From CAJPNN01 sp041844735 (GTDB taxonomy: Bacteria; Bacillota; Clostridia; Peptostreptococcales; Anaerovoracaceae), in contig JBGZBP010000015.1 in the NCBI GenBank assembly GCA_041844735.1, positions 1 through 15,397 of the forward strand: a stretch of 15,397 nt of DNA. Direction: 5' to 3'. The position numbers and the translations under genes are program-made. The notes beneath the pieces are model-generated. The model did no database searches. It was not told the DNA's origin and saw only the letters and a list, made by a program, of their open reading frames with translations. Positions 1 through 8,362 of the stretch are shown here, one piece after another (positions within the stretch are counted from its first letter, which is position 1; each line of letters opens with the position of its first letter).

Positions 1-289
1 CATTTGGTAGGTACCTTGAACCGCCTCAACTTGAGGTGAAATTTTTGCACCTCAAGTTTTCAAACTCATTTTCTGTCAATTGAAACATAAAATCTTCGCC
101 TGCAAACTTCTCTATATTATTTTTTACCTGTCTATTAAAGTTTTTAGTTTCATAACCATATATTTCAGCTAAATCTGCATCAAGCATTACTTTTTGTCCA
201 CGAATGAAATATATTTTTTCTTGTATGGTTTTATCATCTACAATAACTATCTCTTTGTTTTCTTCTGCCATAAAATGCACTTCCAACAT
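1..289 (-). pseudogene. ORF6N domain gene, disrupted by in-frame TGA and cut by window edge
   Basis: The reading frame from 289 encodes the N-terminal part of an ORF6N domain, a DNA-binding-type domain of phage antirepressor-like proteins. Recognisable stretches are YFIRGQKVMLDADLAEIYG, then NRQVKNNIEKF, then EDFMFQLT. The frame meets TGA at 26-28, yet beyond it the same frame reads GGSRYLPN up to the window edge. That is the usual family continuation (typically TSSWGG-RYLP, then FTEQG), so the stop appears to replace a sense codon, most simply TGG to TGA. Genes elsewhere in the window use TGA as a normal stop, so recoding is unlikely. Two starts are possible: ATG at 289 with AAAGGA about 9 bases upstream, or ATG at 271 (MAEENK) with GGAAG 8 bases upstream. 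If only the short product is made it has 87 or 81 residues, against a few hundred for complete family members. It is the last gene seen in the surface cluster; a prophage-derived remnant is possible but no other phage gene is visible. Confidence 0.75.
28..58. repeat. Perfect 11-bp inverted repeat inside the ORF6N gene
   Basis: AACTTGAGGTG at 28-38 is matched by its exact reverse complement CACCTCAAGTT at 48-58, with a 9-base spacer. A second, shorter inverted repeat overlaps it: CCTCAA at 24-29 against TTGAGG at 31-36. The repeat lies in coding sequence, just before the premature TGA on the gene strand. There is no T-run typical of a terminator after it on the gene strand, so I do not call it one. 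Confidence 0.7.
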
Positions 290-344
290 TATCTAAATTC
301 CTTTCCAATTCGCCACGCACTGCGTAGTTTTTTTGAAATCAATG

Positions 345-446
345 TCATATCCTTTTATATTTTTCTACTCCGCCTTCAGCTTTTCCAATGTGTTCTACAT
401 TCTTTACAAGTCCCTTAAATTTTATTTTAAATCTATGTTTCATCAT
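345..446 (-). CDS. Possible 33-residue translationally coupled small protein
   Basis: An ATG at 446 overlaps the TGA stop of the upstream lipoprotein gene (ATGA overlap), and a second ATG follows directly at 443. AGAGG sits 4 bases before the first ATG and 7 before the second, which is good spacing for the second. The product is 33 (or 32) residues, starts MMKHRFKIKFKG, is basic, and has no signal or membrane segment. I do not recognise it. A 19-codon ORF (348-289) then overlaps its stop and itself overlaps the ATG of the ORF6N gene in a TAATG arrangement, so the stretch is read in three different frames without a clear untranslated gap. This could be real coupling, or a decayed longer gene: shifting frame by one base near 350 gives about 20 further open codons. 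Confidence 0.35.
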   Translation of the reverse strand: MMKHRFKIKFKGLVKNVEHIGKAEGGVEKYKRI

Positions 447-1642
447 CTTACCTCTTTAAAATGCACCGGCACTTCTATGTATGGCTCCAGAGCTTTCTGC
501 CCATCAGCATTCCGAAATTTGGCGTAAATCTCATCGACATCATAAATGCAATCAAACAAAAAATTGTGTTGCCCATTGACCTTTACTCTATCATCAACAA
601 AACGTATTGTCATTTCCATCTCTTTAGAAAAATCAAATCTACTCGATAGTCTCCCTGTTATTTTCTTTTTTTTCCCTTTGATTTCAATCTCTCCGTCTGT
701 ATAATATTCATTAAATTTATTTAGTTCTATTTTACCATCATCGGAAATGTATCTTGTACTCGTACACAGGCATCCTGTAACTTCCCATGCTTTATTTTCC
801 TCCTTATATAGGTACAATATATATTTTTCATTATCTATCTTGTATTCCCAGGCTGCCCTTTCATCGAGTGAACCATCTACTACGCCCCCCTGATAATATA
901 TACATTTTGACTGCACAGGTATGTATCCGTTTCCATGCCTTGCTCTGACCTTTCTATTACTCTTAAGATACCTTTCAGCTGCCCCTGTTCCTTTATCGTC
1001 CTCTACCTGTCTAAACGTCAACATTCCGCACTCTGTCCCTAGCTTCTTTTTCTCCTTCTCCGTGAGTTTATATGTAAAAGTGTCAACATCAAAATCAGCC
1101 TCACCCGCTAGGAAGTCTTTAATATTACTATCCGCAAGGTTATTGCTCCCTACTCCAACTGTAAATGTTGCTCCGGAATAAAAACCTACCCTAACCGGCT
1201 TCATTTTTCCATTAATCATCATCTTTCCGTTAATACCATCCAAAACCTCATATCCAACAAAATAAAATGGGATTTCGTTACATACGTATTTTGCTGATGT
1301 ACAAATGATACCTAAAGGAAACCATGCTGTATTTTCTTTTTTTTCAATGTAAACATCATACATATCTTTATTCTCCACTAAAAAGCTTACAGTGTATGTT
1401 CCGCTTTTATGTCCATCATAACTGAGTGAGCCACTTGATGATTCTTTCTCATATTTAAATTTTTTTCCGTACCTCGCTATCAATTTCTCGTTGACCTCCA
1501 AGACATCCTCACCGGCATATATACCGGGGCTGCTTTGACTGTAATATTCTATTGGCTCATTCCCGCGATCGCATGCTGATAAGGTTAAAATAATTATACC
1601 CACCATTAATGCAATTGCTATTTTCAGTCTCTTTTTTTCCAT
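443..1642 (-). CDS. Lipoprotein with two copies of an unrecognised domain (RHS-linked)
   Basis: The 399-residue product starts with a lipoprotein signal: basic MEKKRLK, a hydrophobic stretch at 8-21, and a lipobox L21-S-A-C24, so the mature protein should be tethered by Cys24 to the outer face of the cytoplasmic membrane. The rest looks like one domain present twice, about residues 52-175 and 222-350. Anchor points align at a constant offset of 179 residues: N104-x-A-W107 with N283-x-A-W286, and C114-T-S-x-K-Y119 with C293-T-S-x-R-Y298. I do not recognise the domain. The gene begins four bases after the upstream RHS stop; its GGAG ribosome binding site (1651-1654) lies 8 bases before the ATG, on the far side of that stop codon, so translation is probably coupled. 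The position directly behind an RHS gene is where immunity genes usually sit, so a membrane-anchored immunity or partner role is a reasonable inference, not a demonstrated function. Confidence 0.85.
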   Translation of the reverse strand: MEKKRLKIAIALMVGIIILTLSACDRGNEPIEYYSQSSPGIYAGEDVLEVNEKLIARYGKKFKYEKESSSGSLSYDGHKSGTYTVSFLVENKDMYDVYIEKKENTAWFPLGIICTSAKYVCNEIPFYFVGYEVLDGINGKMMINGKMKPVRVGFYSGATFTVGVGSNNLADSNIKDFLAGEADFDVDTFTYKLTEKEKKKLGTECGMLTFRQVEDDKGTGAAERYLKSNRKVRARHGNGYIPVQSKCIYYQGGVVDGSLDERAAWEYKIDNEKYILYLYKEENKAWEVTGCLCTSTRYISDDGKIELNKFNEYYTDGEIEIKGKKKKITGRLSSRFDFSKEMEMTIRFVDDRVKVNGQHNFLFDCIYDVDEIYAKFRNADGQKALEPYIEVPVHFKEVR

Positions 1643-1646
1643 ATCC

Positions 1647-4600
1647 CTATCTCCACGCTCCTTTCACTATTCCCAATTCCTTCTCTTTCGCTTTCTGATA
1701 ATACTCCAACATAATTGTTTTTCGTCTTTCAGCCTCTCTACTTAAAGCCTTTATGAAATATTCTGCTTTATCCTTATCCTTTAAATGTATTTCAAAATCC
1801 AAAATAAGGTTCTCTTTTGGACTCATTGAAAAATCGAACATGAATCCGGTTAGCCACCATTCATTTCCTTCTACCTTGAAAAGCCTTCTTTTTCCATTCT
1901 CTGTCAGGGTACTTATTTTAAGACTTTTGTATACCTCATCGTCTTTCTTATCTGCCGCCATATATAACTCCTGATTACCGGATTCTACCTTTTTTTTCAT
2001 TACAACGTCTTGAAGTTCCTTCCATTTTATTCCACCTTTCTTGGATATCTCACACTTTAGAGTCTCAAAATATTTCTTAACATTTACATTCTTAAAGAAT
2101 CTATATACCCCTATTTCTCCGCCTGTGCCGCCAATGTATTTACCTTTCCATAATTCAATTCTCCATTTTTGCCCCTCAAATGCAAAATCGGAAGGCAATG
2201 CCATTATGTTAAATCCAGGCACATAATTCATATAGTCATCGTATATATCCATATATCCAAATCTCTTTTGCCACCCGTCCGGACGTGTTCTTGTATATAT
2301 GCCGTCCTCGCAAAACCCCAGTGCATATCCTTCATGCATCAACTCTACAATGCTTTTATCCGCCATCAGGGCTACAAAATCCCGTACCAAACCCACATCT
2401 GACGTCTTGTTAGTGTCATTTAATATTCTATCAGGGGTTTCCTTTGTTTTCTTAGTCTTTCCTTTCGAGTTATTAGTCTTGCCCTTAGAATTATTGGTTT
2501 TTCCCTTGGAGTTATTGGTTTTACCTTTCGACTTTTTGGTTTTTGCCGGCGGATTTTTCGTGTTTTTCTTAGGCTTTTTGCTTTCAGTTTTACCTTTTTT
2601 CTTAAGTCCATGCATATCTAAAAAGTTCAAAGGATCCGAGTCCGCAAAGGAATACCAGTTATCCCCGGAGTACAGCGGGTCTCTGCTTGTGAACCTGCCC
2701 GTATTCGGGTCGTACACTCTGTGCTTTGCATAGTATTTATCAATTATATCATCATATGTATATCCGCTGTACTGACCTATTTTATCGAGCCCGGTATGGT
2801 TAATATCCGTGTCGGTATAATTCAAAATCTTTCCCCACGGGTCATAGAGTGCATGTTCCATTATCTCACCGTTTTCTAATACCGCCGCTATGTTGTTAAG
2901 GCTGCAATCATTCAAATAATATACTTTTCCGATACTGTCAACAGCTATATCGGAACCTATATTTTCTCCATATCTGCCATACTTGTTTACCGTGCCTCTT
3001 CCTGTTCCGTCAGCATGCCTAAACTCTCCCAGCAATCTTTCACCGTCATCATCATACACATATTTCGCCTCGAATGCTCCCTTTCTTGTCATAGCTATAT
3101 CCCTTGCAGCTACAGATAGATAATCAGGGGTATATTGCTCCGATATCATTTCCCACTCGTTTTGTATGGTGCTTCCTATTTCGTTTTCATATGTTACCTG
3201 TCCTGTTTCTCTGTTTTCCACAAGAGCCTTTTCATAGTCACGCATTCTTTCGCTTCCATTATTCATATAAGCGTTTTTATAGGAATAGTTAGGATTCTTC
3301 CTCTTGGCTTCCCGTCCGATACGTGCTCCCGGCAGATTATATATGTATTTACTGTAGCTGCCGTCGTCTCTAACTGCTTCAATCATTTTACCCAAGCTGT
3401 CATATGAATATTCCAAAACACCTTTCTCTGTTTCTTCTCTTACAAGATTACCTGCTTTATCATATTCATAGTTGAATACTTTGCCTGCCTTTTCTCTTTT
3501 TATGAGCCTGTTTTCCATATCGTACTCATATGTGTTTTCTCCGTCTTTTATGCGATTGCCTGCCCGGTCGTATTCATAGGTATAAGTTTTCCCTCCGGAG
3601 ACATACTTGCACAGCTTACCGTCCTTATCATAATAGTATTTAAGTGTCTTATCTTTTTTAGACACATCTTCGTAATATCGCTCTTCTCCCTTCAGGTTTC
3701 CTGCATCGTCATACGAGTACACGGTTTCTCTTCTTGTAATGCCGCTCTTGTCGACTTCTTTTTGTTGCACCAAAAGTCCTGCCGCATTATAGTCATAAAG
3801 CGTAGCAGAGCCGTCAATATTCTCTCGCTTTACAATCCTTCCTTCGGCATCCTTGGTAAAAATAATTTTCTTGAGATTCGCATCTTCTATTTCCTCTATC
3901 TCCATGTCGGCATCATATAAATATTTGATTTTTTTCGCATCAGGATATGTAATGCTTGTCCTTTTTCCGTTTTTATCATATTCATAAGATACCACATTGC
4001 CGTTTTCATTCGTCACGGAAATCATCCTGTTGATGCTGTCATACTCAAATGAAATTTCTCCCGTATTGGATGATTTGATTTTAACCGGTTTCCCAAGTTT
4101 ATTATAGGAGAGTTCATTCTTGTTGGTATCTGCATTAATCTCTTTTATTCTATTCATTGCATCATAAGCATATGAAATTTCATTACCCATTTCATCTGTT
4201 TTCTTTACTAAGTTTCCCTCTCCGTCGTATGAAAATGTCTTTTCATAGCCCATAGGGCTTATAACCTTTATAATATTTCCTTCCGTATCTCTTTTTATAT
4301 TTGTTTCTGCTCTTTGGTCTCCTGCCGCATTTTTCAGTATTTTAATAATTTCACCAAATTCGTCATAGAAAAGTTCCGTCACGTGTCCCATAGGTGTCAC
4401 CTTGGTTTTTATGCGGTCTTCCTCATCATAAGTGTATGTTGTGGTATTTTTGTTCTCATCCGTAATCTTTTTTATGTTTCCGTTCAAATCATATTCGTAC
4501 AACACCTCATGAGCCAGAGGATCCTTTTCCTTAATCAAATGATCCATTGAGTCATAGAAGAATAGAGTTTTTTCGTTTTCTCTGTTTACACTCGACAACC

Positions 4601-7600
4601 TGTTGCCGTTTCCATCATAGGTAAACAGTCTGTATTTCCCTTTGCTGTCTGTAAGCTTCGTCGTTTTTCCTGTTTTATCATACTCGACACGTATACTTCC
4701 GTCCATAGGGTTTGTAACCTTAACAGGCATATTAAGACTGTTATATTCGTACTTCATGGAATGCCCAAGGTCGTTTGTTTCTTCCACTACCCTGCCGGCG
4801 GCGTCATATGTCATATATTTTTTTGATCCGTTTTCATTGGTGATACTTATAATTTTTCCGGCTTTATCATATTCATAAATGCGGGAATCGCCCACAGCAT
4901 TTGTCTCTTCAACTACTGCCATATTTTTATTGTACTTATATCTTGTTATATTTCCGTTTTTATCTTTCTCCTCCAAGACGTTCCCGTTTTTATCCAGCCG
5001 GTAAGTTTCACTGTATCCCAAGGAGTCTACTGCTTCAAGAATCCTTCCCATTTTATCATATACCGTTCTGTTGATTCTGATTCCGTTCAAATATTCTTCT
5101 GATAAATTTCCGAAAATGTCGTACATGTTCTCCTGTACATTTCCTCTAGGATCTATAATTTTCTTTTGTCTGTTTAACGGGTCATATTCATAAATGGTGA
5201 CATTGCCCATCGGATCAATCATTTTGGAGATTTCTCCTGTTTTTGTATACTCATACTTCAACATTCCGCCATCAGGGTTTTTCGTCATAGTGAGTTGACC
5301 TTTCCTGTCATACTCATACTCTGTGATATTTCCGTTAGGGTCCACTTCCGACTTCATTGTACCGTCTTTGTAGTATGTATAGACTGTTGAATTATTCTCC
5401 TGGTCAGTCTTTTTGACTTCGTTGGAAACTGCATCATATTCATATCTTATTACGCCGCCGGCAGCATCTATTTCCGCTATTTTCCTACCCTTTTTATCAT
5501 ACTCGAATTTCTTCTCGTTTCCAAGAGGGTCTCTCATGCTTATCATATTACCGGTCTTATCATATGAATATTCTTTTCTCTCACCAAGAGCATTTATCTC
5601 TGCTATCTTCCTTCCAACTTTATCATATTCATAATTTGTGATATTACCCTCTCCGTCTTTTTCTGCAATTTTTCTGTTTAAGGCATCATAATAGTAGGAC
5701 TTCTTAATATTTTCGGAGTCCGTTTCAGATATCCTGTTACCGTTTTTATCATACTCATATTCTGTAACCGTATCTTCGGCTTCCTGTTTTCTAATCAGTC
5801 TGCCATCATAATCATACGTATAAAGCGTCACCTTGTCTCCGGGTTCCACCATCTTAACTACCCTGTCCATGTGGTCGTACTCGTACAATGTCTCACGCAA
5901 AAGTGCATCCTTAATTTTCGTCACTCTTCCAAGATCGTCATACTCATAGTTTGTGGCATTCCCTTCCTCGTCTATAGACTTAAGCAGTCTGTCATATTCA
6001 TCATATTCGTATTCTACGAAGTTGCCTTCCGGATCGGTAACCGTTTTGAGGTTACCGTACTCATCATACTCATAATGTGTAGTATTGCCCATCTTATCCG
6101 TTTCTCTGAGTATTTCGCCGCCGACAGTGTATTCTTTTGTCTCAAAATTACCCAATGCGTCAACAACTTTCGTCTCCATACCGTTGTTATCATGTTCATA
6201 TCCGGTAACATAGCCCATCTCATCCTTAACTTCTTCTATCAGTCCTCCGGAACTATATTTGTATTCTACAGTGCATCCCATAGCATCTGTCGTTTCGACA
6301 ACATAACCCTGTTCGTTGTATTTGAATGTCTTTTCTTCATCCTCTGCATTCTTCACCGATATTATTCTACCTTTATCGTCATATCCATAGATTGTCTCTC
6401 CCGCAAGGGCATCGATAATTTTATATAAAAGTCCATTAGAATAATACTCATATGTTGTCCTGTTGCCGTTTCTATCCTTTTCTTCCTGCAATTTTCCTAT
6501 TGCATCATAACGATACTCCTCCGTGCTCCTATCCGGATATTCGACGGTTTTTATTAGACTTCCGTCCGAATATTCCAGTTTTACGGCATGCCTGTCCGGA
6601 TATATTATTTTACTTACTCTTCCTTTATCATCGACTTCATAAGATACTTCCTGATTCTCTGCATACTTCGCTTTAACAGGCACACTCTTTTCAAAGGTGT
6701 TCTCAAATGAGATGATTTTCCCGTTCTTATCAATTTCCTTTACCGATAGAATCTCTCTATGATTGTCATACGCAAATTGTTTTTTTGTTCCTTGCATTGA
6801 AGTATACGTGTTTATCCTGTTGGCATCGTCATACTCCATCTCTATGGTCTGCGGCATGCCTGCCTTAATAAATGTCTGCCTCAGCACTCTGCCTTTTTTA
6901 TCATATGTGTTGGTAATAATTACATTTCCGTTCAAATCTGTTGCTTCCGTCATATATCCGTTTTCGTCATATGAATACTTAACAACATTGCCGTCTATGT
7001 TCTGTACGGACACCATATTCCCACCTTCGTATGTATAAACAGTTTTTCTGCCGGCACTGTCTTCCACAGATGTTATATGTTCTCCATCTTCCCATAAAAG
7101 ATTGTATTCCCCCGCAATACCTTTTATTTTTTTCAGCTTTCCGTCTTCGTAGGTCAGGTTGGCAGCTTCTATTCCATCAGGTGTAACAACTCGCATAAGC
7201 TTTCCGTCCGATGAAAAGTAAAATTTGGCTCCCTCTTCGTGTGTCATTGTAAATCCCGAGCCTTCTTTTACCAGGTCGAAGCCTTGGTTTTGCAGTTTTC
7301 TGTATTTTGTTCCTGTGTATAAAAATCTTACTTCATCTCCATACGGCATCGTAACTCTTATTATACCGTTATCATCGAAAAGGCTGTATTCATAACCGTG
7401 CGTAAATCCTTTTCCGAGGCTTCCGCCCTCATCCCTTGAGCTGTAAAGTCTCATAAAAGTCAAAGGATTGACTCCCTCAAGCTTCATGTCGGGATAACTG
7501 AAAGTATAGTTTCCGTCAATCATGTTAATGGGATCTCCCACTTCAACATCAGCTATTGCATTATTATTCATATATGCTGCAAATTTTTTAACCAATCCCC

Positions 7601-8342
7601 TGTTTCCCGCAAACACCTCGGGCATCTCACAGGTTATTTTGTATGATGTGCCTCCTTTAACCATCAGGAAACAATTATCATAATCTCCTTCTCTCATTTT
7701 CTTGTAGTCGATGTATATAGGTAGTGACACTATCAGGCTTGGATCTTGTGTCCAAGTCCATGTTTTTCCCGGCTTCTTTACAGTGCTTCCGTCAGGCTTG
7801 GTTTCATACGTGCATGGGACATTTCTCTCCGGATATCCCTGCGGCTTTACCATTATTATTATTACACCTTCGTCAACCGTTTCATCATCTGTGATTACAG
7901 GTATGCCGTCTATTCTTCCATCCCATGTAAGACGAAGCAGTTTTTTCCCGTCCTTCTCTATCTCTTCTATTTCAACGTTCGGGATTTTCATCGGATCTAC
8001 GCTTTTAGGTTCACAGTCGGCGTCATTCATTGAATCCCATGGGGTCAAGTCGCCCTTCGTGCCCTGCACCTCATAATCTTTAAGTAAGTTTCCCCAATTA
8101 CTTCCGTCCACATGTACTTCTATGTCTGTTCTCTGCGTCACATCAAATCTGAATTCCATTTCAATTTTGCCCGATTCGGGATTGAAATCTCCTCCTGTCA
8201 ATTCTGCTCCGTAAATACTTTCCTCATTCACCCACAGTATTGAAACTGCTAAGCAAACCAACATTGCCGTTACTAATGTCAGCTGCTTCATTTTACCCAT
8301 GTCCAATATATTTTTTATTATCTCGTAAATTCTCTTTTTCAC
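1647..8342 (-). CDS. Secreted RHS/YD-repeat protein with C-terminal DUF4474 domain
   Basis: This is a 2231-residue protein of the RHS/WapA type. The start is GTG at 8342, with GGAGG (8351-8355) exactly 8 bases upstream. Domains in order: a long signal-like N-terminus (hydrophobic about 21-38; cleavage perhaps after A46, although the site is not ideal); a beta-rich region to about 265 that I do not recognise; a DUF6531-like RHS entry domain (about 266-345, with GDPINMIDGNY); a very long array of YD repeats of about 21 residues each (about 360-1670, at least 15 exact YEYD tetrads); and the RHS-associated core (1832-1912, with YDPNTGRFTSRDP). The core ends in P1904-x4-D-M-H-G-L, where the family normally has P-x4-D-P-x-G-L. 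A lysine-rich linker (1913-1968) follows, then about 2003-2203 with GWQKRFGY, WRIELWKGKY, TGGEIGVY and WWLTGF, which I recognise as DUF4474 (function unknown). RHS repeats form a hollow shell around C-terminal payloads in known relatives; whether DUF4474 is a toxin is open. It lies 20 bases after the LRR-SLH gene. Confidence 0.93.
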   Translation of the reverse strand: MKKRIYEIIKNILDMGKMKQLTLVTAMLVCLAVSILWVNEESIYGAELTGGDFNPESGKIEMEFRFDVTQRTDIEVHVDGSNWGNLLKDYEVQGTKGDLTPWDSMNDADCEPKSVDPMKIPNVEIEEIEKDGKKLLRLTWDGRIDGIPVITDDETVDEGVIIIMVKPQGYPERNVPCTYETKPDGSTVKKPGKTWTWTQDPSLIVSLPIYIDYKKMREGDYDNCFLMVKGGTSYKITCEMPEVFAGNRGLVKKFAAYMNNNAIADVEVGDPINMIDGNYTFSYPDMKLEGVNPLTFMRLYSSRDEGGSLGKGFTHGYEYSLFDDNGIIRVTMPYGDEVRFLYTGTKYRKLQNQGFDLVKEGSGFTMTHEEGAKFYFSSDGKLMRVVTPDGIEAANLTYEDGKLKKIKGIAGEYNLLWEDGEHITSVEDSAGRKTVYTYEGGNMVSVQNIDGNVVKYSYDENGYMTEATDLNGNVIITNTYDKKGRVLRQTFIKAGMPQTIEMEYDDANRINTYTSMQGTKKQFAYDNHREILSVKEIDKNGKIISFENTFEKSVPVKAKYAENQEVSYEVDDKGRVSKIIYPDRHAVKLEYSDGSLIKTVEYPDRSTEEYRYDAIGKLQEEKDRNGNRTTYEYYSNGLLYKIIDALAGETIYGYDDKGRIISVKNAEDEEKTFKYNEQGYVVETTDAMGCTVEYKYSSGGLIEEVKDEMGYVTGYEHDNNGMETKVVDALGNFETKEYTVGGEILRETDKMGNTTHYEYDEYGNLKTVTDPEGNFVEYEYDEYDRLLKSIDEEGNATNYEYDDLGRVTKIKDALLRETLYEYDHMDRVVKMVEPGDKVTLYTYDYDGRLIRKQEAEDTVTEYEYDKNGNRISETDSENIKKSYYYDALNRKIAEKDGEGNITNYEYDKVGRKIAEINALGERKEYSYDKTGNMISMRDPLGNEKKFEYDKKGRKIAEIDAAGGVIRYEYDAVSNEVKKTDQENNSTVYTYYKDGTMKSEVDPNGNITEYEYDRKGQLTMTKNPDGGMLKYEYTKTGEISKMIDPMGNVTIYEYDPLNRQKKIIDPRGNVQENMYDIFGNLSEEYLNGIRINRTVYDKMGRILEAVDSLGYSETYRLDKNGNVLEEKDKNGNITRYKYNKNMAVVEETNAVGDSRIYEYDKAGKIISITNENGSKKYMTYDAAGRVVEETNDLGHSMKYEYNSLNMPVKVTNPMDGSIRVEYDKTGKTTKLTDSKGKYRLFTYDGNGNRLSSVNRENEKTLFFYDSMDHLIKEKDPLAHEVLYEYDLNGNIKKITDENKNTTTYTYDEEDRIKTKVTPMGHVTELFYDEFGEIIKILKNAAGDQRAETNIKRDTEGNIIKVISPMGYEKTFSYDGEGNLVKKTDEMGNEISYAYDAMNRIKEINADTNKNELSYNKLGKPVKIKSSNTGEISFEYDSINRMISVTNENGNVVSYEYDKNGKRTSITYPDAKKIKYLYDADMEIEEIEDANLKKIIFTKDAEGRIVKRENIDGSATLYDYNAAGLLVQQKEVDKSGITRRETVYSYDDAGNLKGEERYYEDVSKKDKTLKYYYDKDGKLCKYVSGGKTYTYEYDRAGNRIKDGENTYEYDMENRLIKREKAGKVFNYEYDKAGNLVREETEKGVLEYSYDSLGKMIEAVRDDGSYSKYIYNLPGARIGREAKRKNPNYSYKNAYMNNGSERMRDYEKALVENRETGQVTYENEIGSTIQNEWEMISEQYTPDYLSVAARDIAMTRKGAFEAKYVYDDDGERLLGEFRHADGTGRGTVNKYGRYGENIGSDIAVDSIGKVYYLNDCSLNNIAAVLENGEIMEHALYDPWGKILNYTDTDINHTGLDKIGQYSGYTYDDIIDKYYAKHRVYDPNTGRFTSRDPLYSGDNWYSFADSDPLNFLDMHGLKKKGKTESKKPKKNTKNPPAKTKKSKGKTNNSKGKTNNSKGKTNNSKGKTKKTKETPDRILNDTNKTSDVGLVRDFVALMADKSIVELMHEGYALGFCEDGIYTRTRPDGWQKRFGYMDIYDDYMNYVPGFNIMALPSDFAFEGQKWRIELWKGKYIGGTGGEIGVYRFFKNVNVKKYFETLKCEISKKGGIKWKELQDVVMKKKVESGNQELYMAADKKDDEVYKSLKISTLTENGKRRLFKVEGNEWWLTGFMFDFSMSPKENLILDFEIHLKDKDKAEYFIKALSREAERRKTIMLEYYQKAKEKELGIVKGAWR
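1651..1654 (-). promoter_or_regulatory. Ribosome binding site of the lipoprotein gene, within the RHS 3' end
   Basis: GGAG lies in the last sense codons of the RHS gene, 8 bases before the lipoprotein ATG at 1642, with the RHS TAG (1647-1649) between them. This layout suggests that ribosomes finishing RHS re-initiate on the lipoprotein gene. Confidence 0.6.
2461..2544 (-). repeat. Four tandem 21-bp repeats coding a lysine-rich heptapeptide linker
   Basis: Four consecutive 21-base units (2461-2481, 2482-2502, 2503-2523, 2524-2544) encode imperfect copies of the heptapeptide SKGKTNN; the copy nearest the RHS core reads KTKKSKGK-like. They join the RHS core to the DUF4474 domain. The units differ mostly at third codon positions, so the array is not freshly duplicated, but in-frame copy-number change is possible. 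The strong positive charge may favour contact with teichoic acids or nucleic acids; that is inference. Confidence 0.85.
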
Positions 8343-8362
8343 AAAACTGCCCTCCGGATTAA

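Noticed and set aside
26..28. TGA in the ORF6N gene as a selenocysteine or recoded tryptophan codon
   Set aside because: A bacterial SECIS hairpin should follow the UGA, whereas the hairpin here precedes it, and the family has no Cys at this site. Other genes in the window use TGA as a normal stop (clpB, trmL, lipoprotein), so the code is standard.
2299..2733. Long plus-strand open frames opposite the RHS linker and elsewhere opposite the RHS, LRR and clpB genes
   Set aside because: They mirror well-supported minus-strand genes, have hydrophobic low-complexity products arising from Lys-rich or Tyr/Asp-rich coding sequence, and lack recognisable domains.
2700..7260. Regularly spaced repeats in the RHS gene as a CRISPR or satellite array
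   Set aside because: The roughly 63-base periodicity is the codon-level trace of the 21-residue YD repeats; the units are too diverged at DNA level and fully coding.
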